From positions 4,673-68,672 of the forward strand of contig JAVBKZ010000068.1 in the NCBI GenBank assembly GCA_031553755.1: 64,000 nt of DNA. The letters run 5' to 3'. Every line of letters begins with the position of its first letter. Position 1 is the stretch's first letter. A program made the translations under genes and the position numbers. This DNA is from JAIRVZ01 sp031553755 (lineage in GTDB: Bacteria > Bacteroidota > Bacteroidia > Bacteroidales > Azobacteroidaceae). Positions 7,609 through 16,678 of the stretch are shown here, piece after piece. Under the pieces are notes generated by a model that did no database searches, was not told the origin of the DNA, and saw only the letters and a list, made by a program, of their open reading frames with translations.

Positions 7609-10600
7609 ATGAAGAAAAATTTATTCTTTTTATTGATGTCATTTATATGCCTTACGCATATATCGGCAAGTACTTATCACGTATCGACAACCGGAAATGA
7701 CAATAATTCGGGAACCGATATCTCATCAGCATGGAAAACTATTGAAAAAGCATGTAAAACCCTAATCGCGGGTGATATTTGCTATGTACACGCGGGAACT
7801 TATACTCCGGTAGGCACGCCTTCTACTTCAAATCCGGGATGTATCGCTATTTTTACAGCCGGAACTGCCGATAGCCGTATTAAACTTTGGGCGGCAGGAG
7901 ATGGAAAAGTAACTCTTGATTTCAGTAATATCAATACTGAAGCTGTATTAAACCGCGGATTTTATTTTGGACTTAAAAGCGCTTATTGGCATTTAAAAGG
8001 CTTTGAAATTAAAAATGCCGGTGATAATGGAATCAAATGTGAAGGTAGTTATCATATTTTTGAAAACTTAGAAATTCACGACAACCGCGATACAGGGTTA
8101 CAGATTGGTATGTTTAAAGATTGGAATCAAACGCCGAAACCCTCAGATTGGCCTACCGGAAGTCCGGAATTCAATCCTGATTATAAATATTGCCGTGGAA
8201 ATATAGTAATCAATTGTGATTCTTACAACAACCGCGACTCCGATGAAGGAGATGCCGACGGTTTCGCCACTAAATTATTTCCCGGACCCGGAACTGAATA
8301 TCACGGATGTCGCGCGTGGAATAACGCAGACGACAACTGGGATTTATACATGGTTTATCATCCTATTATCATCGAAAACTGTTGGTGTTGGAAAGGCGGT
8401 TACAGACCCGACGGAACAGCAAGTAAAGGGAACGGAAACGGATTTAAGCTTGGTGGCGGAGGTTCTTCCGGCGGCGCGGCATTCGCTCAATCTGTCGGAG
8501 TACACGTTGTGAAAAATTGTATTTCTTTCGATAACGCGAATAAAGGATATGATCAAAACAACGCTCAAGAAGGAATGTATCTATTCAATAATATAGGTTG
8601 GAATAATTTATTTAATTATCGATTTCCGACCGTTCTTGACTATGGAGACATGTACATCCGCAACTGTATCGGTTTTAAACCTTCGACTGCAAGTCAAAAC
8701 CACGAATTTTTCTCTACCAGTAATCCCAATACGGAATATAACAGTTGGACTACATTAGACAATTGTGATAAATTCAAAGATAAAGCAAAAGGTTCGGCTC
8801 AAACTAAAGATTACACAAGTGAATTCAAGAGTTTGTCTGTAGATTTAGCCAAAGCGCCTCGTCAGGCAGATGGCAGCCTTCCAGAAAATGATTTTTGCAA
8901 ATTAAAAGACAATTCTGTTTTCATTGATAAAGGTCAAATCATTTCTAATTTTAACGCTACAACTCATTTACCGGCCAATAAAATACCTGTGGGATATGTC
9001 GCATTTACAGGAATTACCATTCCTTATAATGGAACAACTGCCGATTTCGGAGCTATTGAATCAGGAGATCCTACAATCGCCACATTAGCGCTCGTTTCAG
9101 GAAATCCTACACAAACAATTTATAGTGGTACTCAAATCGAAATTATTTACAAATTTGGTGGCGCGGCTACAGACGTTAATGTAACCGGAGTTCCTGCCGG
9201 ATATGCAACCAAAGAAGGTAAAATAGTAACAATTAAAGGAAATCCAACCGAAACATTTTCTTTTTCAATCTCTACAACCGGAGGCACAAATACAGCAACA
9301 CTTAACGGAACAATTACGGTTTCGAACATCGCTCCCGCCTCTTTAGTTGTAACTTCCGGTGCTGCAGCACAAGATGTAAACATTGGCTCAGCGATGGTTA
9401 CTACAATTTATACTTGGGGAGGAGGCGCGACTGATGTTACATACACGGCTCTTCCTGCTGGATTAACAGTAGATAAAAATATCACGAATAAAACTTTGAC
9501 AATTTCGGGAACTCCTACAGCCGATGGAACTTATACCGTAACTACGGTTGGAGGAATGGAAGGTTCAACTAAAACGATCAACGGTTCTATCAACAGGGTT
9601 ATCCCCACGAAAGTATTAACAGGCGATTGGTACAAAATTCAAGATGCGTTTAACGCGCTTCCTGCCGATTTAAGTGGAAGGATTGCGATTGGTAATGGTG
9701 GCGCGGAAACAATATGGGATCCGGCAAAAACAGAAACCGGAAATCCTTTCTCGGTAGGTGGTATCGACATTTCTAAAAGCAATGGTTATGTGCTGTTCAC
9801 ATTGCCAAGTTTAGTAGAATTCAAAATCAACATGTTAACAACAGGAGACCGTACAATGCAAATTAAATACGGCTCACCCGATCAACCTGAAAGTTCTTGG
9901 AAAACAACGAGTATTTCTTCTTTTTCAAAGGGAACATTCCCCGGTTGGGATGTAATGGGAAAAGGTGGAATATCATCTACAAAAGAACCGATTGCCATAA
10001 AAATTATCAATACCGCAAGCGGAGGAGGCCTTCGCATCTACGATTTCTACATCAAAGTATATGACGATGGAAGTGTTGGACCGGAACCAATTCCAAACAA
10101 TGAATTACCAGTTGTACAGATAACAAGCCCTGAATCAGGCACTTCTTTTGAAACTCCAGCAAGTATTACATTGACAGCCAGAGCTTCCGATCCTGACGGT
10201 TTCATTACAAAAGTGGAATTCTACAGAGGCAGTACATTAATAGGAACTGTTGCCGGATTTACAACTTTAGAAGGCGCCATTGAAAAAGATTATTCTTTTA
10301 TTTGGAATGATGTCGCTAAAGGAAGTTACTCAATCACAGCAAAAGCTTATGATGATAAAAACGCGTATAAAATTTCATCTGCTGTTTCTGTAACAGTAAC
10401 AAGCAGCGGAGCAGAACCAGAAATCACTCGTTTGGCAACCTTCCCTTATATCGTAGACTTCAACGCTACATCCTCTACATTTACAGCCAATTATTCAATT
10501 CCGGGATTCATTGACGCCAGCACGACTGAAACTCCTTATATTGCGGAATACGCGACTTATTCAGGCGAAGGTTCCGCGTTACCTAACAACAGCCAGGCTA

Positions 10601-11025
10601 TACGTATTGAACAAAATAAATCAATGATTTTCAAGTTGGCTAATTGTACAACTTTCAAATTCAAATGGTGTTCTACCGGAGGAAGATATCCTGTATTGAA
10701 AGATGATAAAGGTAAAGATTATTTCAATTATACAAGTAATAAAACTTCTAAAACGGCCTACACAGAAACGGCGACAATCAATTCGACAGGAGAAACTGAT
10801 TTAACATTGTCGTTCAATGGCTCGGGAGGTGTTACTATTTTCTACTTGGAAATCAATGGTCAAAGTTCGGCAATCAAATCTACAAGTGTAGATAAAGGTG
10901 ATATCGTAGGTATTAAATACTATACAATTACCGGAGTCGAAGTTATTAATCCTCAACATGGTGTTTTCATTCAAAAAATAACTTATTCTAATGGCGCTGT
11001 TGAAACAGCTAAAGTTATGAAATAA
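7609..11025 (+). CDS. Secreted PL9-type pectate lyase-like protein with Ig repeats and sorting domain
   Basis: A 1138-residue exported protein. The ATG at 7609 is chosen over an in-frame codon at 7534 because it opens the signal peptide MKKNLFFLLMSFICLTHISA. Residues about 22-480 form a right-handed beta-helix lyase domain beginning YHVSTTGNDNNSGT (DUF1565-like). GDADGFATKL (about 212-220) and NNADDNWDLY (about 237-247) fit the calcium-binding aspartates of PL9, and GNGFKLGG (about 276-283) fits its catalytic lysine. Then come two Ig-like repeats, a beta-sandwich segment, a Big_9-type domain (VQITSPESGTSFETPASIT), another unassigned domain, and a C-terminal YYTITGVEV...VMK tail like a type IX sorting domain. 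The expected activity is beta-elimination of pectate at the cell surface; the substrate is inferred. Confidence 0.85.
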   Translation: MKKNLFFLLMSFICLTHISASTYHVSTTGNDNNSGTDISSAWKTIEKACKTLIAGDICYVHAGTYTPVGTPSTSNPGCIAIFTAGTADSRIKLWAAGDGKVTLDFSNINTEAVLNRGFYFGLKSAYWHLKGFEIKNAGDNGIKCEGSYHIFENLEIHDNRDTGLQIGMFKDWNQTPKPSDWPTGSPEFNPDYKYCRGNIVINCDSYNNRDSDEGDADGFATKLFPGPGTEYHGCRAWNNADDNWDLYMVYHPIIIENCWCWKGGYRPDGTASKGNGNGFKLGGGGSSGGAAFAQSVGVHVVKNCISFDNANKGYDQNNAQEGMYLFNNIGWNNLFNYRFPTVLDYGDMYIRNCIGFKPSTASQNHEFFSTSNPNTEYNSWTTLDNCDKFKDKAKGSAQTKDYTSEFKSLSVDLAKAPRQADGSLPENDFCKLKDNSVFIDKGQIISNFNATTHLPANKIPVGYVAFTGITIPYNGTTADFGAIESGDPTIATLALVSGNPTQTIYSGTQIEIIYKFGGAATDVNVTGVPAGYATKEGKIVTIKGNPTETFSFSISTTGGTNTATLNGTITVSNIAPASLVVTSGAAAQDVNIGSAMVTTIYTWGGGATDVTYTALPAGLTVDKNITNKTLTISGTPTADGTYTVTTVGGMEGSTKTINGSINRVIPTKVLTGDWYKIQDAFNALPADLSGRIAIGNGGAETIWDPAKTETGNPFSVGGIDISKSNGYVLFTLPSLVEFKINMLTTGDRTMQIKYGSPDQPESSWKTTSISSFSKGTFPGWDVMGKGGISSTKEPIAIKIINTASGGGLRIYDFYIKVYDDGSVGPEPIPNNELPVVQITSPESGTSFETPASITLTARASDPDGFITKVEFYRGSTLIGTVAGFTTLEGAIEKDYSFIWNDVAKGSYSITAKAYDDKNAYKISSAVSVTVTSSGAEPEITRLATFPYIVDFNATSSTFTANYSIPGFIDASTTETPYIAEYATYSGEGSALPNNSQAIRIEQNKSMIFKLANCTTFKFKWCSTGGRYPVLKDDKGKDYFNYTSNKTSKTAYTETATINSTGETDLTLSFNGSGGVTIFYLEINGQSSAIKSTSVDKGDIVGIKYYTITGVEVINPQHGVFIQKITYSNGAVETAKVMK

Positions 11026-11057
11026 AAAAAACATCAATTACAAGCTTTAACAGTACA

Positions 11058-11090
11058 AACCCTAACAGAGTTTAAAACTCTGTTAGGGTT
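11058..11090. repeat. 33-bp perfect palindrome (AACCCTAACAGAGTTT arms)
   Basis: Two 16-nt arms separated by one A. It may terminate the PL9 transcript. A degenerate relative (AACCCTAACTAGGTTTTG...) sits at 46046-46075. Confidence 0.75.
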
Positions 11091-11112
11091 GTCTGTAAAA
11101 TTTATTATATTT

Positions 11113-11577
11113 ATGAAATCTTATAATTGCTCTCCATCGATAGTTTTTATACTTATGTTTATGTTTTTTATGTCTTGCGATATAAAAAACAATAAAAATA
11201 ATTTAGCAATTAATTCAAATCCGGAAAAACAAATAATAACTGAAAAAACAGATTCATCACAAAATTTTTCAGAAACAGTAAAAGATTCAATAAAAACAAC
11301 TTCGTCCATTTCCAATTCAATAACAAAACTACCGTCTAAATCTCCAGATTCAAACAAGAATAATAAATTCGACATATACGAAACCGAAAATTATCTTATT
11401 GTATATGGAGATATTCAACATATTGATATTGTAGATAAACAAGGTAATACGATTGTTTCGGAAGAAATGCAACAAGCGGTAAGTACTAAAAAATTAAAGA
11501 AAGGTGAAACCTACAACGTTTATATCACTACAAAAGGAGGCAAAAAAGCAACTCAATCATTTACAAAAACTTTTTGA
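11113..11577 (+). CDS. Small exported lipoprotein of unknown function
   Basis: A 154-residue protein taken from the ATG at 11113 (MKSYNC), because upstream in-frame codons fall in the palindrome region. A hydrophobic segment ends in FMFFMSC, a plausible lipobox. After it comes a long Asn/Ser/Thr/Lys-rich linker (about residues 25-95), then a small beta-rich domain (YLIVYGDIQHIDIVDKQGNTI) resembling the end of a sorting-type or Ig-like module. I do not recognise a family. It follows the PL9 gene but a palindrome separates them, so it may be transcribed independently. Confidence 0.6.
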   Translation: MKSYNCSPSIVFILMFMFFMSCDIKNNKNNLAINSNPEKQIITEKTDSSQNFSETVKDSIKTTSSISNSITKLPSKSPDSNKNNKFDIYETENYLIVYGDIQHIDIVDKQGNTIVSEEMQQAVSTKKLKKGETYNVYITTKGGKKATQSFTKTF

Positions 11578-11604
11578 ATTATCTCTCGATTCTAACTAAA
11601 AAAA

Positions 11605-11635
11605 CAAAAAGGGAGCCTAAAAGACTCCCTTTTCT
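11605..11635. terminator. Bidirectional terminator
   Basis: AAAAGGGAG and CTCCCTTTT pair around a short loop between two converging genes (lipoprotein on +, aquaporin on -), with A-run and T-run on the two sides. Confidence 0.85.
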
Positions 11636-11683
11636 ACTTGAATACTCATCGAATCGACCTTCAATTTAAAAACAACAGTATAC

Positions 11684-12388
11684 TTAACTTGCTACCTTAC
11701 GTCTGACAATCGCGTTATAAGCAAAACCTGCAAGTGCCGCGCCAAATACCGGAGCCGCAATAAACAACCACAATTGAGGCAAGGCTAAATCATTTTCTGA
11801 AAAAAGTGCCTGGCTGATAGAACGAGCCGGGTTGACCGAAGTATTAGTCAATGGAATACTTATCAAATGAATTAATGTTAATGTTAAACCGATGGCAATA
11901 CCAGCGAAACCTTTAGGCGCGTGGCTATCGGTTGAACCAAGAATCACAATCAAAAATATAAAAGTCAGCACCGCTTCTATTACAAATGCTCCTGATGTCG
12001 TAGTTTGGTGATAATTAGCTTCTCCCGCGAAAAAATTGCCGTAACCGTTAGCAGCAAACGTCCCTAATGTCATATCCGATTGTTTTAGGACAAAAGCTAA
12101 AACACAAGCCGCCAAAATTCCACCTAATACCTGAGCGACAATATAATATCCTAATTCTTTTTCATTTATTCTTCCCGCCGCAAAAGCTCCAACTGATACA
12201 GCCGGATTAAGATGTGCCCCGGATATATGACCCAACCCATAAGCCATCGCTACGACTGTCAGACCAAAAGCCAATGCCACACCCAAAAAACCTACACTCC
12301 CGCCGGCAAAAATCGCGGTTCCACAACCTCCTAATACTAACACAAATGTACCAATAAATTCTGCTATAAATTTTTGACTTGTTTTCAT
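11684..12388 (-). CDS. aqpZ: Aquaporin Z-type water channel
   Basis: A 234-residue inner-membrane protein with six membrane segments and both NPA half-helices of the MIP family: SGAHLNPAVSVG (about residue 60) and NTSVNPARSISQ (about 184). The start MKTSQKFIAEFIGTFVLVLGGCG matches AqpZ, and the Arg after the second NPA is the selectivity-filter arginine. The length and the lack of glycerol-facilitator inserts favour a water channel. It is a single gene, converging with the lipoprotein gene. Confidence 0.93.
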   Translation of the reverse strand: MKTSQKFIAEFIGTFVLVLGGCGTAIFAGGSVGFLGVALAFGLTVVAMAYGLGHISGAHLNPAVSVGAFAAGRINEKELGYYIVAQVLGGILAACVLAFVLKQSDMTLGTFAANGYGNFFAGEANYHQTTTSGAFVIEAVLTFIFLIVILGSTDSHAPKGFAGIAIGLTLTLIHLISIPLTNTSVNPARSISQALFSENDLALPQLWLFIAAPVFGAALAGFAYNAIVRRKVAS

Positions 12389-12648
12389 TTTTTAAATGTA
12401 TTAATTAATAATCTGATTTACTAAATCAATTTTTACTCAATAAACAATTCAGACGTGAATTGTGTTGTGTTTGTAAACGTTAAATTAATTTATAAATAGT
12501 TGATGAGCTATAAGTGAGTAAGTTATAAGTTTTAGATTTCAATTCTCAACTCTCAATTCGTAATAAAGAAGATACGCAGGAATAATGCTTGATTATAATA
12601 TAGATTGACAAATGTAAGAAAATATTTTTTTCTTCCCAAAAAACAAGA
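12389..12648. other. Intergenic space with AT-rich and CAACTCTCAATTC-type repeat
   Basis: No gene seen. It holds the aquaporin upstream region and a short copy of the TCAACTCTCAATTC sequence (12541-12556) that belongs to the CTCTCCACT repeat family found elsewhere in the window (18409-18437, 37752-37790, 47396-47421, 51609-51646). Confidence 0.5.
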
Positions 12649-14094
12649 TTATTTTTCGAATAAACCGGTACAATAATAGACAGAACCGGAAACTTTACTT
12701 TCATTGTGATACCGGTCATTGGCAGTGACTACAAAAAAATATCCCGCTATAATATCAGGGTCGACCGTCAGGTAAAGTTCATTCTTATTGAGATGAGTCG
12801 CCAACAGATTTTTAGCATCAGAAATATCCACAGGTTCTGAAGAAGAACAATATACATTATAGTATACTTTTTCGGTTATTTCTACAGGTTTTTCCCATGA
12901 TAAACGAACTATTCCGGGTTTAGTTCCGACAGCTTCAGGAACTTGGGGAGAAGAAGGAGGAATACTGTCCAGCCACACAAGAGGAGGTAAAGCGGCCGGA
13001 TATTTATAATATAAAGTTGAGATATCCGATAAAATATTTTTTTTGTTTTCGGTCAGATATTGAGCCCTGTAATAAACATTTCCATTGGTTCCTTGTTCGC
13101 GGCAATAATCAATTTGATCAAGAATTATTTTACTATTCCAATCTTTATCGTTGGCGTCTAACCGATACACTCCTATGCCCGGAACAATCCAACGTCCGGC
13201 AGATTTCTCTTTCCAATTTTTTATAAAAGGAAAAAATAAATCATCCGAATAATACATCATCGGAACAATAAAATCATGTTTGCCTTTTGACAGCCAATCC
13301 GCGGGGTCTTGATATACGCCCGAATAAGCAGTCCTGTATGAATTAAGCGGAGAAACTTTTTCATACATCCCTACGACAGAACTACTTACCTGAACCCAAG
13401 ATTTAATCGCCTTTATATTGTCATAAGCCTGATATACAAAACGGTTGATGTTATCACGCCGCCAATCTTTCAGATTTTTTCCTGAACCATATTTTTTATA
13501 TGTATCCAAATCGGGAAAACCATCAGCTTGATCAGGATAACGGATATAATCGAAATGAAATCCATCAATATCATATTTATTCACTATTTCATCTACCAAC
13601 AATAACAAATATTTGGAAGTATTGGGATTTCCAGGATCAAGAAAATATTCGCTTCCATATTTTTTTGTCATCTTGGCACCGTCTTTCCCTAAATTTTTCC
13701 GTTTCCCTACCGGATAAGTAACAAACCAAGCGTGACATTCCATTCCCCTTTCATGACAAGCTTCTATGGCATATTCTAATGGATCGTAATTCTGTTTTTC
13801 TGATTTTTTTTTAATATAACTACTCCATGGTTCTATTGTAGAAGAATACGCGACATCACCCCTTAATCTCGTTTGTAAAAACACTACATTAAAATTCGAT
13901 TGTTGCAATTTGTCGAGAATATCACATAAATCTTTCTTTTGTTGGTCTATATCCGAATCCGTTCGCACAGGTATCGACGGCCAATCTAATCCGAAATTGG
14001 CAGTAAGCCAAACCGCCCTTATTTCATGTTTTGGTTGAGCTAAAACAGAAGTAAAAAGAATAAATACGCAGAAAAGTGTGTATATAAGTTTCAT
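12649..14094 (-). CDS. Exported GHL10-family (DUF187/YngK-like) glycoside hydrolase
   Basis: A 481-residue protein with the signal peptide MKLIYTLFCVFILFTSVLAQ, then the glycosyl hydrolase-like 10 domain: EIRAVWLTANFGLDWPS, a TIM barrel with VVFLQTRLRGDVAY, YDPLEYAIEACHERGMECHAWFV, and DGFHFDYIRYP, the conserved acidic motif after strand 4 (about residue 178-188). The C-terminal 90 residues look like a fibronectin type III domain (PGIVRLSWEKP). Family members act on glycans in the envelope or outside it; the substrate is not established here. It is monocistronic with a divergent aspartokinase gene. Confidence 0.87.
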   Translation of the reverse strand: MKLIYTLFCVFILFTSVLAQPKHEIRAVWLTANFGLDWPSIPVRTDSDIDQQKKDLCDILDKLQQSNFNVVFLQTRLRGDVAYSSTIEPWSSYIKKKSEKQNYDPLEYAIEACHERGMECHAWFVTYPVGKRKNLGKDGAKMTKKYGSEYFLDPGNPNTSKYLLLLVDEIVNKYDIDGFHFDYIRYPDQADGFPDLDTYKKYGSGKNLKDWRRDNINRFVYQAYDNIKAIKSWVQVSSSVVGMYEKVSPLNSYRTAYSGVYQDPADWLSKGKHDFIVPMMYYSDDLFFPFIKNWKEKSAGRWIVPGIGVYRLDANDKDWNSKIILDQIDYCREQGTNGNVYYRAQYLTENKKNILSDISTLYYKYPAALPPLVWLDSIPPSSPQVPEAVGTKPGIVRLSWEKPVEITEKVYYNVYCSSSEPVDISDAKNLLATHLNKNELYLTVDPDIIAGYFFVVTANDRYHNESKVSGSVYYCTGLFEK

Positions 14095-14208
14095 TCATTT
14101 TTTTTATTATGCGGCACAAAAGTACATGAAGTTTTTCTTAAACCACATCTATATGAAAGAAAAATCAATTATTTTTGTCCTTGAAAATTAATTAATCTAT
14201 ATAAACGA

Positions 14209-15594
14209 ATGCTGACAGTAGAAAAGATCGGAGGGACTTCAATGTCTCAATTCGGAGATTGCCTGAACAATATCATTAAAGGAAATCGCAATGCCAACGA
14301 AATGTATAACCGCATTTTTGTCGTTTCTGCTTATAACAATGTAACCAATTGGTTATTAGAACATAAGAAAACAGGAGAACCCGGTGTATATGCCAAATTC
14401 CTCAACGATGACGATTATGATTCGGCGCTTGATGAATTATACGGAAAGTTATTAAAAATCAATGAAGGATTTGAATCAATCGGATTGAATTTGTCCGAAG
14501 CTCAAGGCTTTATCCAATACCGCATTGATCAGGCAAAAACATACTTGAAGTCTATGTATCAAGTTATCGCATCCGGATATGTAGAAAGAACAAATATCTA
14601 CCTGGCTGCCAGAGAAATTTTAGCATCGTTGGGAGAGGCACATTCCGCATGGAACTCGTGCAACATACTGAACAACAATGGAATCAACGCGACTTTTATC
14701 GATTTATGCGGATTTAACGACAACGAATCACTCACAATAGACGAACGTATACATAAAGCATTTAAAGATGTCGATTTTTCAAAAACTTTATGTGTAGCTA
14801 CCGGCTATACAAAAGGAACAGAAGGAATTATGCGGGCTTTCGACCGTGGATATTCGGAAGTAACATTCTGTAAAGTCGCTGTTGAAGTAAAAGCGGAAGA
14901 AGCTATTATTCACAAAGAGTTTCATCTTTCGAGCGCGGATCCTAAGTTAGTCGGTATCGACAAATCGATTCCCGTAGGAAAAACAAACTTCATCATTGCC
15001 GATCAATTGGCGGATGTAGGCATGGAAGCTATTCACCCTAAAGCGTCTAAACCTCTTGAATTGGCTGGAATTAAAATTCGCATTAAAAATACTTTTGAGC
15101 CTGAACATCCGGGAACTTTAATTTCTAATGAATATATTTCTCCCGAACCAAAAGTAGAAATCGTTTCCGGAACCGACAATGTAATCGCCTTTGAAGTACA
15201 CGATCCGATGATGGTCGGTGAAGTCGGCTACGACCTTCGCGTAATGGAAATCCTACAAAAACATAAAGTCAGTTATATCCTCAAATCTACAAATGCCAAC
15301 AGTATTACAATGGTAGCATGGGATAAACCATATGTACACGCGATGATTGAAGAACTAAAAACAGCCGTTTATCAAGTAATCGTAAAACCGGTGGCAATTG
15401 TATGTTGCATGGGAACAAACATCGCTCACCCTGGATTCCTTTATAAGGCAGCTAAATCACTTAGTGATAACAATATAAATATCGAATGTTTCGGACAATC
15501 ATTGAAACAGGTAAACATGCAATTTGTTATTGATAGAAATAGCTATTCTAAAGCGGTTATCGCGTTGAATGATTCTCTTTGCGCTACAAAATAA
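14209..15594 (+). CDS. Aspartate kinase (Bacteroidetes type)
   Basis: A 461-residue monofunctional aspartokinase phosphorylating L-aspartate, the first step to lysine, threonine and methionine. The N-terminal KIGGTSM is the aspartokinase KxGGTS nucleotide-binding motif. VATGYTKGTEG (about 205-215) fits the glycine-rich loop, and the C-terminal 150 residues (VSGTDNVIAFEVHDPMMVGEVGYDLRVMEIL; VKPVAIVCCMGTNIAHPGFLYKA) form paired ACT-type regulatory domains, so allosteric control by amino acids is likely. Which end product inhibits cannot be told. It heads a close gene run with a lipoprotein, marC and an ATP-grasp-like gene. Confidence 0.88.
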   Translation: MLTVEKIGGTSMSQFGDCLNNIIKGNRNANEMYNRIFVVSAYNNVTNWLLEHKKTGEPGVYAKFLNDDDYDSALDELYGKLLKINEGFESIGLNLSEAQGFIQYRIDQAKTYLKSMYQVIASGYVERTNIYLAAREILASLGEAHSAWNSCNILNNNGINATFIDLCGFNDNESLTIDERIHKAFKDVDFSKTLCVATGYTKGTEGIMRAFDRGYSEVTFCKVAVEVKAEEAIIHKEFHLSSADPKLVGIDKSIPVGKTNFIIADQLADVGMEAIHPKASKPLELAGIKIRIKNTFEPEHPGTLISNEYISPEPKVEIVSGTDNVIAFEVHDPMMVGEVGYDLRVMEILQKHKVSYILKSTNANSITMVAWDKPYVHAMIEELKTAVYQVIVKPVAIVCCMGTNIAHPGFLYKAAKSLSDNNINIECFGQSLKQVNMQFVIDRNSYSKAVIALNDSLCATK

Positions 15595-15634
15595 AAAATC
15601 AAAAATTGAACAAAATAATTTAACAATCATAAAG

Positions 15635-16090
15635 GTGATAAAAAAATTAAAGATAAACCTATTGGTCTGCTTGTCTGTTCTACTGTTGATATCGTGTACT
15701 AAAGAATATTATACAGAAGAATATTACACAATAGAAGAATACAATGGCACATGGGTCTTTTCCAAAGAATATACGATAGGAGATAATAATAAATACACTT
15801 GGCATTATGATTCTCCCGGTATTTATTATTGCGAAATACCTATCAATGAATTAACTCAACAAATATACGAAGAAGGCATTTTGGGAGTTTATTACGTCCA
15901 TAAAATCAATAACAAATGGGTAGATTCTCCGTTACCTTTTGACGAATTTTATATGGAAGATAACTACCAATGGACTTACCAATATAGTTGTGAATTTTCT
16001 CCGGGATTGGTTACTATTATTTTCAAAGATAGCAGTTTCTTCGAAGATAATCCTCCCACTTGTACTTTTGTAGTTAAAATGATGAGATAA
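15635..16090 (+). CDS. Small lipoprotein, unknown family
   Basis: I place the start at the GTG at 15635, because it directly opens VIKKLKINLLVCLSVLLLISC, a clean lipoprotein signal with lipobox LISC. The longer reading from 15569 would overlap aspartokinase by 26 nt and put a poorly hydrophobic stretch first. The mature part (about 130 residues) is rich in Tyr and acidic residues (YYTEEYYTIEEYNGTWVF) and reads like a lipocalin-like or beta-barrel-type small envelope protein (a start similar to NGTWVF), but I do not recognise a family. It is followed 4 nt later by marC. Confidence 0.55.
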   Translation: MIKKLKINLLVCLSVLLLISCTKEYYTEEYYTIEEYNGTWVFSKEYTIGDNNKYTWHYDSPGIYYCEIPINELTQQIYEEGILGVYYVHKINNKWVDSPLPFDEFYMEDNYQWTYQYSCEFSPGLVTIIFKDSSFFEDNPPTCTFVVKMMR

Positions 16091-16094
16091 ATTT

Positions 16095-16676
16095 ATGTAT
16101 TTCAATTTTGAAGAATTTTTAAGCGTTTTCATTGTTCTTTTCGCTATCATTGATGTGGTAGGATGCCTTCCTATTTTTCTTGATTTACAAGAAAAAAACA
16201 AACAATTTAGCCCCTGGAAAGCGATATTATTAGCAACGACAATATTAGTCGCGTTTTTTTTCGCGGGAAATTTAATCCTAAATTTGTTTAAAGTCGATGT
16301 ATCCTCATTCGCGGTAGCCGGATCTTTAGTCATTTTTGTTATTGCCGTAGAAATGACTTTTGGCATAGAAATATCCAAACTTGAAGGGCCTGATGGAAAT
16401 TCAACGTTGTTTCCCATAGCGTTTCCTTTAATCGCCGGCCCCGGAGCATTTACGACTCTACTTTCTCTTAAAGCCGAATATAACCAAGTGAATATATTGC
16501 TGGGATTGTTATTAAACATGATAATTGTTTTTTTCGTTCTCAAATATGTCGGTTATTTTAAAAAATTATTAGGTTCGGGAGGAGTATTCATTACGAGGAA
16601 ATTTTTTGGACTCATCCTATTAGCAATTTCTGTCAAACTGTTCATGAGTAACATTACGCATTTGCTTAGTCCTTAA
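16095..16676 (+). CDS. MarC family integral membrane protein
   Basis: A 193-residue inner-membrane protein with six predicted membrane segments. MarC-family signatures are FIVLFAIIDVVGCLPIFLDL at the N-terminus and AFPLIAGPGAFTTLL in the middle (about 113-127), the family's conserved PLxAGPG. The transport substrate or role of the family is not established; the early link to multiple antibiotic resistance in E. coli was not upheld. It lies 4 nt after the lipoprotein and 2 nt before the next gene, so it is in the aspartokinase-headed operon. Confidence 0.88.
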   Translation: MYFNFEEFLSVFIVLFAIIDVVGCLPIFLDLQEKNKQFSPWKAILLATTILVAFFFAGNLILNLFKVDVSSFAVAGSLVIFVIAVEMTFGIEISKLEGPDGNSTLFPIAFPLIAGPGAFTTLLSLKAEYNQVNILLGLLLNMIIVFFVLKYVGYFKKLLGSGGVFITRKFFGLILLAISVKLFMSNITHLLSP

Positions 16677-16678
16677 TA

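Noticed and set aside
15932..16543. 203-codon minus-strand frame across marC
   Set aside because: Complement of a membrane protein gene; the MarC frame is well supported by conserved motifs.
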